64,000 bases of DNA from Okapia johnstoni (Eukaryota > Chordata > Mammalia > Artiodactyla > Giraffidae), in assembly GCA_024291935.2 (NCBI GenBank), contig CM044316.1, positions 3,526,501-3,590,500 of the forward strand, read 5' to 3'. The translations under genes and the position numbers were made by a program. Shown piece after piece: positions 31,230 through 43,200 of the stretch (the stretch's first letter is position 1; the number at the start of each line of letters is the position of its first letter). The notes under the pieces are model-generated. The model was given only the letters and a program-made list of their open reading frames with translations. It had not been told where the DNA came from and made no database searches.

Positions 31230-34200
31230 GTAACAGCCCCCGCCTTCCCTCAAGCGTCCGCCTGGGTCCTCCGGCTATGCGTATTTGCTTCGCTATCCCA
31301 TCGGGCCTATCTCAACCCCTGTTGGCCCTTAGCCTCAGCCTCCGGGCGTCTGGAAGAGGCGGCTTCTGCACCACCCCAGTCTCCTGGGACCCCCCGAGAC
31401 CCAGTTATCCTCCCCGCCCCCACCGCCCGTTTGGTGAGGACGCCAGGCCTTCCTCAAAGGCCGCCACCAGTATCTGCCCTGCGCCTGCTTTCTGAGCTAA
31501 CCGCCTTAAGGGTTAAGCTCTGCTCCCGGAGCCAGCGGCAACCTTCGGCTGTTCTGCGCCCCTCTCTTCGTAGTAGCTCCTTCCTGGCCTCTATTCCACT
31601 TTCTGGAAAAGGTGCTTTGCCGAACTGCACTGTGACTCCTTGTACACATTTTCCTGGGTCTTTAGATCCCCCCTTTTACCATAAACCTTGCTCCTCCCTC
31701 TCTCCCAGTTCTAGCGCCCGCAGACTGGGATGCATTCAGCAAATATTCTTTATGTGCAAGGCACAGTGTTAGTTGTTGAGGATGCAGTGGTATCCAAAAT
31801 GGGGTCGTGTCTTACTGAAGGTTACCTTCTACCAAGGTATCATACAATGCACAAGGAGGAGATATTTACAGAGAGTTAGTTATAATGAGTTGAGAGAGTG
31901 GAAATGGAGGCTGCTGAGATTGAGTGGTCAAGGAAGGCCTTTTTGAGCAGAAGACATTTGAGATGAGAAGGTGCCAACTATTGGAAGGCAAAGCCTTCCA
32001 TGGAAAAGAACAGAAAGTGCAAAGGCCTTGAGGGTTTGTTATTTTGAGAAATATCAGGGATGAACTGGAAGTGGGAAGGGGGGTTATCTCTGGCAGGGCC
32101 TTGAAAATCACCTTTCAGAGTTTGGATTTTATTTTGAGCCCCATGGGGAACCTTCAAGGTGGCTTTTCTATCTCCACAGCTACCACCCTTGTCTGAAGAC
32201 ACTATCATCTTTTACTTACAGCCAGTAAGCCTCTTGATTGTCTCCTCCTTACTCTGTTCAATCAGTAGCCGAAATGATCTTACAAATAAAAGTACCAATT
32301 GGATCTTATCAGCTTAATACTCCCCTGTGGCTTCTTCAAGCCCTTTAAGTAAAACTCAGACTCCCTATCTTCTCCCACCACACCCTGTGAGGCCCACCCC
32401 TGGAACTGTCCGTTCTGGCCATATTGGACCCTTGCTGGTCCTTGGACTTTTATGTCTGCTCCTTACTCTGCCCAAATCACTCCCCGTGTGGCTTTTCAGG
32501 AAGCCGACTCTTTATCTTTCTGGTTTTAGCTTAAATGTCCCCTCTTCTAACAGCTATTTTCTGGCTGCCGTAGCTCTATAGGTGTTCCTCTCTTATTCCT
32601 TCTCACCATTTTTTGTTTGTTTCCAGCAGAGAGCTCTTAGGATTTTGCAACTACTTTCTTGTTATAAGTCTGTTGTATCCTCAGCCAGAGGTGAATCACA
32701 CATGAGCAGAGCTCCATCTGTCTTGTTTAGCACCAAGTACAGCACCTGGTGCATAACTCAGTAAAATGCTTGCTAAATAAGTGAACAGATGTGTGAATGT
32801 GAATGAATGTCAGTCTGAATGCCAGTTGCTGCTGGGCATGTTTGTGGAGCAAAAGTGATTTCTTTCTTTTTTGTTAATTTTATTTTTATTGAAGTATAGT
32901 TGAGTTGCAATGTTGTGTTTATTATTGCTGTACAGCCTAGTGATTCAGTTATACATATATATACATTCTTTTCCATGTTCTTTTGTATTATGGTATATCA
33001 CAGGATATGAATATTCTTGCCTGTGCTGTACAATAGGACCTTGTTGTTTATGTATTTCAAATATACGAGTTTGCATCTGCTAATCCCAAACTCCTAATCC
33101 AAACACCAGTCTATTCTCTATGTCCCTGATTCTGTTTCTGTTTTCTAGATAGGTGCACTTGTGTCATATTTTAGATTCCAAGTAGAAGTGATATCATATG
33201 GTATTTGTCTTTCTGACTGACTTCACTGAGTATAATAATTTCTGGTTGTATCCATGTTGCTGCAAATGGCATTATCTTACCATTTTTTATGGCTGAGTGA
33301 TGTTGCATTGTACACATGTATGACATCTTTCTCCATTCATCTGTCAGTGGGCATGTAGGTTGCTTCCATTTCCTGGCTGTTGTGAACATAGGTGTTCATG
33401 TATCCTTTTGAATTAGAGTTTTGCCTCAATACACGCCTGGGAATGTTATTGCCAGAGCATATGGTAATTCTATTTTTAGTTTTCTGAGGCACCTCCATAC
33501 TGTTTTCCATAATGGCTGCACCAACTTTCATTCTCACCAACAGTGTAGGAAGGTTCCCTTTTCTCCACACCCTCTCTAATATTTGTTTTCTATAGACTTT
33601 TTAATGATGGTCATTCTGAGTGGTGTGAGGCAGTACCTCACTGTAGTTTTGATTTGCATTTCTCTCATAATTAGCAGTGTTGAGCATCTTTTCATGTACC
33701 TGTTGGTCATCTGTATTTCTTCAGAGCAAAGGTGATTTCTGATGTACTTCTTTTCCCTCCCCAGGAAAGGCTAACCGGTGGTTTGGGGTTGCTCCCCCCA
33801 AGTCTGGAAAAATGAACATGAACATCCTTCACCAGGAGGAGCTCATTGCTCAGAAGAAACGGGAAATTGAAGCCAGAATGGAGCAGAAGGCCAAGCAGAA
33901 TCAGGTGGCCAGCACTCAGCCCCCACATCCTGGCGAGTAAGTCTACCCTGAGGCTGGGTTAGGGTCTTAGAAGGTCACCAGCAGAGAGTTTTGCTTGTGA
34001 GAGCAGTTGAGATGTTGCTGCATCTGACTCCAACCTGATGGTGCAAGGAGGGACACAGATACACTTTTTTAGGAGGCTCATTGTGGCAGGAGAGAAACAC
34101 GGGGTGTATGAGATCCCAGAGGATGGCTGCCACCTCTTTCACTCCGTGGTTATTTACTGCTGACCATTTGTGGGCCAGGGACCACGAGTATAGCACAAAG

Positions 34201-37200
34201 CAGAAACCCAGATTCCATCTCTGCCCTTATGGGGCTCACAGCCTACTAGCAAGGAGGAGTCCCAGTTATACCCCAGAGTAACATGAGGCATTGTGCTCCC
34301 AGATGCAGAAGAGACTCTGCATTCTGAAGGCCCAGGCAGAGCTAGCCCTTTGAGGACGCAGGAAAGGACTGCAAAGGCCAGAAAGGAAGGTGAGCCCTGT
34401 GTGTCAGGCAACCCGAGCTGCTGCACCAAAGGGGCTGTTTCTGAGTCAGGTGAGAGATATCTTCGGCAGGGTTTCCTCCTGACTGTTCTGAGAAACTCTG
34501 TAGGCACCCAAGAGTTTTGAGCAGCAGTGATGTGATCAGGGTGACAACATCTCCACACTGGAGACTGACGGAAGTACAAGTCCCTTCCTCTATGGTCTGA
34601 AGTGTAGAGCATGTTGTTCAGTCACTAAGTCGTGTTCAACTCTTTTGTGACCCCATGGACTATGCCCACCAGGCTCCTCTGTCCATGGAATTTCCCAGGC
34701 AAGAATACTGGAGTGGGTTGCCATTTCCCTCTCCAGGGGATCTTCCCCACCCAGGGATTGAACATGTGTCTCCTGCAGGCGGATTCTTTACCACTGAGCC
34801 ACCAGGGAAGCCCATAAGCATGTTAGCCCTGCGCTAAAGCTTTGTTCCAGTGCCCACATTTTCTAAGAGTCTGTGGCTTCTCCCCAAGGGAGAGACTCCC
34901 CTAACAATGACTAATCTACTTTCTGTCTGTGTGGATTTACCTATTTTAGATGTTTCATGCAATATGTGGCCTTCTGTGTCTGGCTTCTTTGACTGGACAT
35001 AATGTTTTCAAGGTTCGTCACTTTGTAGCTGTGTTAGGACTTCATTCTCTTTTTTTTTTTTTTGACTGAATAATACTCTGTTGTGTGAATGGACCATGTA
35101 TTGTTTATGTGTTCATCAAGAGCCATCATTCAACACCTGTGTAATACCCCTGTTGTTTGTAATGGGTGGTTTTCATGTGGGATTCATTTGCTGGCATGCT
35201 ACTGCCCCAAAGTGGGTTTGTTTGGGTTTTTTTTAAAGCCATTGTGCAGCTTGCGCAATCTTAGTTACCCAATCAGGGATTGATCCTGGGCCCTTGGCAG
35301 TGAAAGTTCAGGGTCCTAACCACTTGACTGCCAGGGAATTCCCTCCAAAGTGTTTTCTTGTCTTTCATTGTCCCTGCCTTCTTTCTGTCCCTCCTGAGGG
35401 AGGTGTACACAGCGTGAGGACAGGGCCAGGGTCACTAGAAGGCCCTGCTTGTTTAATGCCAAGGCTGGTCATCAGTGGATCTTTCTTTCGCATAAAACAA
35501 CTTTTGTTGCCTTCTCTCTCTTTTAACTTTAAAGATAATTCATATATGTGGTAGAAAAACTGGGAAATAGAGGAAAAAATAAAATCAGTTGTAACCCTGC
35601 AGCTCACAGGATAGTGCTGGTTGCTTTTAGATGGATTTTTGTAAGCTTTTTCAGTCAAATATATGTTTACATCAATGGGACCACGCTGCAGATACTGTTT
35701 TACATCTTGCCTTTTTGTTCTTCCCTTATCATTATGCTTGGTTGTTTTATTTATAAAACTTTAGCTTTCCAGGACCACTCCATCTGCCCTATGGATGTCC
35801 TGTAATTTATTTAACCAGTGCCCCTTGTTGACTTCTTATGTTTTTTTTCCTCTTTCACTTCATTTGAACAGATTTCTAGGAGGCTAGAACTTTATTTTAA
35901 AGGAAAAAATTCAGACCTGTGGGCTCCTTGAGCTTTTACCAGTTATTGAGTGTGTCTGTATGATGGATGTGGCTCTGAAAGCGCCTGTGAGGAGTTTCTG
36001 AGGCTTGAGCAAGACAGTATTCTGTAGTAAAAGATGAAAGAAGTAGAATACATAACCGTGATCACAGCTTTATTTCCTTCTATTTCTGATTAAGGATAAA
36101 TCAAAGAAGTATACCAAACTGTTTTAGTGACTCTTGTGAGGTGAGGAGACTTTTGGGGGTTTTCTCCTTGCTTTCTGTATTTCTGTTTTTTTCCAGATTC
36201 CCATTTGCTCATAATGAGCCTCCATCACTTTTTGCTCAGTTCCGTCCCACTCTTTGCGACCCTGTGGACTGCAGCCTGCAAGGCTTCTCTGTCCCTGGGA
36301 TTCTCCAAGCAAGAACACTGGAGTGGGTTGCCATTTCCTTTTCCAGGGGATCTTCCTGACCCAAGGATCTGAGCCTGCATCTCCTGTGTCTCCTTTCAAT
36401 GGCAAGCAATTCTTTACCACTGAGCCACCAGGGAAGCCCCCTATAACTTTTATAATAAGGGTTTGCTTTTGTGTTTCATTCAAAATACATTTTCTTTTTC
36501 AAAATAAAACATACTTGGGACTTCCCTGGTGATCCAGTGGTTATGACTTCACCTCCCAGTGCAGGGAGTGCAGGTTTGATCCCTGATCGGTGAACCAAGG
36601 TCCCACTTGCCCTGTGGCCAAAAAGCCAAAAAACATAAAACAGACGCAATATTTAACAAATGCAGTAAAGACTGTGAAAATGGTCCACATTAAAAAAAAA
36701 GTCTTTAAAAAAATAAAACATGCCCTTTGTAAAAATAAAAGAGAGAGAAAGTAATAAGAGTGTAAAATTTCTTTCTAATTCTCCCACCAAGAGATTTCTT
36801 TGGGTATTTTCTTGGACGCATGTGAAACCCACAGAAGTGCTGACTGATCTCAGCCCAGAACTGTGGTCACACACAGGTATAGACACAGGCCCTGCCTTTG
36901 AGAACCATACAGTTTAGCTGGTAGGACAGATATAGGAACCAGCGATAGCCCAGATGACTCATTAACAATAGGTATGGCAGGTGCTGTGTGGGAGCAGGTC
37001 AGGTACTTCTGAGCCATCTTGTTGGGGAAGCCTTTGAAACCAGAGGGTCAACATGCAGATAGAGACAACGTCAGCACAGATAGCATTCCATTGACTAGTA
37101 GAACCAGATTGTTCCATCTGACTTCTCTGAAGGCTGCTCCCTGCACTCAGTGGGTCCCTGGCATCTTTAGGGGTCCGTTTTGGGTCCCCTTAGAACACAG

Positions 37201-40200
37201 TGGTGGGGGTAGGACTGAGGGCAGCAAGGCATGCACCCTACCCTTCTCCCAAGGCTTATCCTCTCTGTCCTCTGCCTCCGGTCTAGAATTGCAAACGCAC
37301 ACAACTCTAACGTTTCCAACAAGTTTGCCAACGACGGCAGCTTCTTGCAGCAGTTTCTGAAGTTGCAGAAGGCACAGACCAGCACAGGTAAGCGCAGTCA
37401 CCCCTGTCCTGTGTCACCTCCTCCTAGAGTTACCCTGCTGACTCTCTCCCCCAAGGGTCCTCAGTACCTTGAAAGTGGCAGGTCCCACCTCACAACTTGT
37501 TTCTCTCACCCCTTGTTCATTGAGTACCTTCATTCTACTTGTCCTCATAGGAAATGCCCAGGGGAGAATGCAGACCCTGCAGTTTAGGCAGACCCATAAG
37601 AACTAGAAGTAGATAAGCCAGGTTTCTATTTGGGGAGCAGGCAGTAGGGGCCAGAACTCGGTGCACCCCAGGGTTGTGGGACTGTGGCTTGAGTTAGAGT
37701 GGCAGCTGCAGTGTAAGGAACAGGCCCTTCTTCTATAGGTGGTGAGGGGCCACTAGGCCCACAGGAGCCCCGTGGGACACGCCAGGTGTCAGCATCACCC
37801 CCTGTGGGAAGTCCACCCACAACTATGGTTGTGCAGTTTACTAGTCTCATTTTTAAAAAATTTTCTTTTATTTACTTGTTTATTTATTTTTGGTTGTGCT
37901 GGGTCTTCACTGCTGCACTTGGGCTTTCTCTAGTTGCGGCAAGTGGAGGCTACTCTCCAGTTGCGGGTCACGGGCTTCTCATTGCAGTGGTTTCCCCTGT
38001 TGCAGAGCACAGGCTATAGGGACATTTGGGCTTCAGTGGTTGCAGAGCATGTATACGGGCTCTAGAGTACAGGCTTGGTAGTTGGGGCACACTGGCCCCA
38101 ATTACTGCCCCATGGCATGTGGAATCTTCCCGGACAAGGAATTGAATCTGCATCTCCTGCATTGGCAGATGGATTCTGAGCCACTGGACCACCAGCAAAG
38201 TCCCACTAGTCTCATTTTTACTGTAGGAAAGTTACTGGTGAAACAGCTGACTTTGGACTTTTGTCAGGTTTCCCAGGCAACAGCTAAAAAAGTTAACCCA
38301 AGGCCAAGTTTGCCCACAGAGAGGGAGGAAGGGCTATAAGAGCCCTTCACTGCAGGGTCTCAGGCCATGAATTGTGGTTGAAAAGTCCCAAATAACTCCT
38401 ATTTGGGCCTGCTCCTGCCCACTACTGACAGTTGCAGGGGGGGAGGGGGTGGATGCTATATGGGGGATTCGGGTCTTATCCTGAAGAGTTGCTGCATCGC
38501 TAGTCTGTGGATACAGGTGTCAGAGCCACCTACTGCCAGAGTTGCCACCTGCAGAGTCCTGGGCTGGGTGACCCCTATAGGTTGTTTTCTCGAAGCCTCA
38601 AGGGTCCTCGTCTGTAAATGGGGGTGGCATCTTCCCTGAGTGCTTCTGAGCACCCACTGTCTGCCAGTGCTGTGCTGGAAACTAAAGAACCCAGCCAAGG
38701 GGGACTCAGGGCCATTTAGACAGGAAGACAAGGAAACCTGCATCACAGACCTTGAGTGTGCATCTCCCTCCTTGTATCCCAAGATGCTCCCCCCAGCGCA
38801 CCCACTGCCCCGCCTCGTGTACTCCCCCGCCCCGGGAAGAGGCCCCCCCTTATGAGTAGCCCGCTGGGCCCGGTGAAGAACTACATGCACGCCAAGCAGC
38901 TGCCTGTGGCCAGCCGCCCGAGTGTCTTCCAGTCTCCTGACGAGGACGACGAGGAGGACTATGAGCAGTGGCTGGAGATCAAAGGTAAGGTGCGGGCGTT
39001 GCTGCCCACCCTCCACAGCTGCTCTTCCAGCTCCACAGGCAGGCTCCATGTTCCCGGGGAAAGCGCAGCTGGGTGGGGGTTGCCACCAGGTTTCCAGGCT
39101 GAGCCAAGGGTCAGAGCGAGGCCCTTCAGGATGAGGGAGGTGAGGGAAGAGGTGAGGAGTAGACCACAGGGAGCATGGAAGGGCTGCAGAGCGCGGGCTT
39201 CTTCCTGGGAGCTGTTTGACTCACTGTCCACTCTTGTGGGGGCTGATCTCCATGGTGGGGTGGCATTCTCAGGGGAGTGTTCACTTGTGCACTCCTCATC
39301 CAGTTCTAGAAGAGGAGCTCTTCAGTGTGGGTTAATAGTCTCCGCTAGTTTGGGCCAGAGGTTGTGACATAGGGGTTGGGAAGTGCACTTTCCTGTCCAG
39401 CGAAGGATGGTCCTTGGCCTTAGGTGAGCCAGTTCAGGCCCCTTGGTGGAGGAGGGCGGAGGAGGGGGCTGGTGGCAGCACGCCCAGTGTGCCCAGCCGT
39501 GTCCATATTCAGAATGAGACAGTGCCACCTGAGCTCCGTAGAGTCCCAGCCCTGGGCCTCCAGGATGGCTGGCACAGTCATGTCCCTGACAGTGAGGACA
39601 GACTGAAGTGACCATGCCATCATGTTGTGACAGCCTCTAGCCCTCCTGCTCTGGGTGAGGTGCTGACTGCAGGCTTTGCATCTGAGCAGATCAGTGGCCA
39701 GCCTCGAACTCAGGAGCTTTAGTCAGGATAGAGCCAGTGAATGTGGTGCTTCCTCTGAGAGGTGCCCTGGCAGTCCCAGTGGTACCCTGCTGGGAACTGC
39801 CACTTTAGGAGGGACAGTGGGTGCCTCTAGGCCCTTGAGACCTATTATGGCCTGCTATTGATTTAACCTCAGAGAAGCAACTGCACTTATAAAGTGACAG
39901 GTTAGGGTCATTGCCAGGCATGTGGTAGGAGGGTGAGGCTAAGGGGAAAGGTGGGCGCAAATGTCCCTGAGACCTCTTATAGGTCCTCTTATAGGTCCTT
40001 CTTGGCCACACCTTGTACCACTCCTCTCTCCCAGCTCCTCCCGAGCTTCCTGGCAGTACAAGCGACAAGGAGAAAGAGAGAGGCCACAGACTCAGTGTCT
40101 CGCCCCATTGCCAGGAGAAGCAAACGTTCCTAAGCACTGACTGACATCAAGAAATTTCTCCTGGAAGCTCTCGTATGAGGGATTCAAGCTGTATGAAACA

Positions 40201-43200
40201 GGCCAGCAATAAATACAGAAGCAAGTTCCATGTGGCTCGAAGTAGAGACCAATACAAATACAAAAGTATATTTTTTAGTTTTGTTCACTGAAAATGCCCT
40301 GAGGTAACAATTAAGTCTGTTGCAGTGAGCCCCTCTAGCTCCCAAATGTTAGCCTGGAAACACACTTTCTCACTCACGGATGCCAGGACTTCTGGAGAAT
40401 GGTTGGCACTCAGTCTGGGCAGGAAGTGTCTGACATGACCCTGAAGCGCCCTTTCCCAGCAGATAGCAAGGAGGCAGGCAGAGACTACTGAGGCCATGCC
40501 CGCAGGCCTTAGGAGCCAGTCTGAAGAAGCTCCACGAGCCACAGAGGGGAAGATGGAGCTTCTGTGATGCCATTAATTGTGTTGGATTGAAACCCACCCA
40601 TGTCTTTCAATCGGAGTTTGTAGTGATATTTAAAAAAAGAATTTGTCATCTTTGAAGGATGAAAGGGAACGGATATATTGTACTGAAATATAAAGAATTA
40701 AATAATGTAAATAAAAGAATTGAGCATTCCGAAAAAGAAGGGGGAAGCTGGCTCAACATCTCCCTGCCAGCCTGGTGACTGGCTTGGCCTTTGGGAGGCT
40801 CACACACTTTTCTCCCCCCTTTTGCGTGTCTCGCAAAGGCTGTCTAGACCGACTCACCCTCATCATGATGCTTTTGTGTATGGACCCAGGACTCCCAACA
40901 ACCTCCTGCATTTCACCCTCTTTTCCCCCCACCCCTCTGTCCTTGTGGTCCATAGAGAGAGTGTGCCTGTTGACTGTGGGGTGTGTGAGTTGAACCCCAG
41001 TACTGACAGCCTCCTTAAAGTTTCACCCCCAGAGGGAGCCGAGACTCGGAAAGTGATAGAGAAATTGGCCCGCTTTGTGGCAGAAGGAGGCCCCGAGTTA
41101 GAAAAAGTAGCTATGGAGAACTACAAGGATAACCCGGCATTTTCGTAAGTATTTCTGGGAGGGGAAGGCCGCTGGTACTTAATGTTCTTGCCACACGTTA
41201 GTACATGCCCACATTCCTATGAGGCTGTGGTGGTGACTGAGGCTGACCGGGGCTGGGTGCTTACTTGCGTGGGCCAGATACCACTTTCTGTTCACACCAG
41301 AGATTGCCAGGGGTTCCAGTGTGGTGTGGAGACTTACTTTGGGGCCCCGTCAAGGCATCTCTGCTCACCAGCTTGCTTTTGCACACCATGTCTTCAGAAG
41401 CTGCATGGGCCCACCCATCCCTGTTGCTCATTTTTCTACTCTCTGTTCTGTAAAACTCCTCTCCAGGTTTTTGCACGATAAGAATAGCAGGGAATTCCTC
41501 TACTATAGAAAGAAGGTAGCTGAGATAAGAAAGGAAGCACAGAAGTTGCAGGCAGCCTCTCAGAAAGGTAGGTGGGCAAAGAGGGTGGGAGGTTCTGGGG
41601 AGGTGTGTAGACAAACCACACCCTGTGTGGAATCGGGGTTCCTTTCCTGGAGCCCTCTTTGGCATGGGGTGGCGTTGACAGTGCACGTTTGTGCCCTCCC
41701 AGGCAGCTGGGGTCATGCTGGAACTAGCACTGCCCTAGTTGCCGTTGCTCTGAGGAGTGGGGAAATCTAAGGGTCAAGGTAAAGATCAAGGTCATGTCCA
41801 GGAGCTCAGCTAAGACATGGGAAGCACGTGCAGGGAAGGAACACTTGCCCCTTGGTTCATGGTCATTTTCACAAGTGCTTATGGGCACCTGCGGCATGCC
41901 GGGCACTGAGAGACAGATACCGGGCCCCTAGAGACAGATGCTGAGGCTCTGGGAGACAGACGCCGGGCCCCGGGAGACGGACAGACGCCCGGCCTCGGGA
42001 GACAGATGCAGTGCCTAACACTTGGCAGGGGCATGGGGGGGTCGGGCCGGAGACAGAAACAATTAGCTGGTTAGATGCTGGTGGGATGACTGTCAGGGGA
42101 TGGGGAGATGCTGCCTGGTCTCCAGCTGTGATGAAGTGAAACACCAGCCAGGTGCTGGTGGGCAGCAGGGGCCTTGTATGTAAGCCAAACGTGGGCTGTG
42201 GGCGTTGGTTCATTGTTTCTGTCGCTTGCAGCCCCGGGCCCTGGCCGCCTTCCCAGGAGAAGTGGGGCAGGCCCATCCCCAAATGTGACCTGGGTGGGCG
42301 GCTCCTAACAGAAAGACCAAGATGGGGCTTCCCATCTCTCCTCCAGCCTGGACCCAGGCCATCCTTCACCTTCTGTTCCCACATCCCAATGTGTGGTCCA
42401 AACCCTCAGACCTATGGGGTGGAAAGGGGTGGAGCGTGGGGGGGGTGGAGACTCAAGATTTATATTAATTTTGTTTGGTTTCAGTACAGTAATCTGATTC
42501 CCATTTGCCTGTTTTTCTTTGTATTGTTCCTAAAATAAACCCCTCTTGTTGCCTATGGGGTTCTTAGCAGAAATTAGGCTGTTGGGTGTGGTGAGTTGAG
42601 CTCAGTACTGACAGCCTGCTTAAAGTTTCACCCCCAGAGGACGAAGAGGTCAAGAACCTCGCAGAAAAGTTGGCCAGGTTCATAGCTGATGGGGGTCCCG
42701 AGGTGGAAACCATTGCGCTCCAGAACAACCGTGAGAACCAGGCATTCAGGTAAGAGGGGGGGCACCCACTGGGGGATCGTAAGCTCTCACCCTAGTCATA
42801 GCTTTCCTGCTGAGAAAACAGGGTCGCTATGTTACTGAGACATGCTAGGATCCCATGGCAAGAGGTTGGCAGAGCCAGACCCAGGTCCAGGAGTTTCTGA
42901 TCACAGAGTTTAGCCCTGCTGCCCCATAGGTGTTCTCCAAGTGCACACTGGTTTCTGAATCATCCCTGAGCCAGGTATGTGAGGACCTTTGGAGCCTTCT
43001 CTTCTCTGGGAGCCTCATGGAGAAAGTCTCTAGCACTTGCCTTGCTCTTTTTATAGCAGAATAGGCTGGGCTCTCAAACAGAAACTAACAGAATTGTTGT
43101 TCACTGTGTGCATCCTCTCATCTTTACAACAAGGGAGATGGTAGGAGAGTGGGGAATGTGGTACCTCAGGCTCTGGGAAGGGCGAACCACAGTCTGTGTG

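Noticed and set aside
38456..39367. Long open frames on both strands around SUGP1 exon 4
   Set aside because: They overlap the real exon in other frames or run past its donor; no independent protein recognised.
41869..42384. Minus-strand 171-codon open frame over the minisatellite
   Set aside because: Produced by the tandem repeat and GC-rich context; no splice or homology support.
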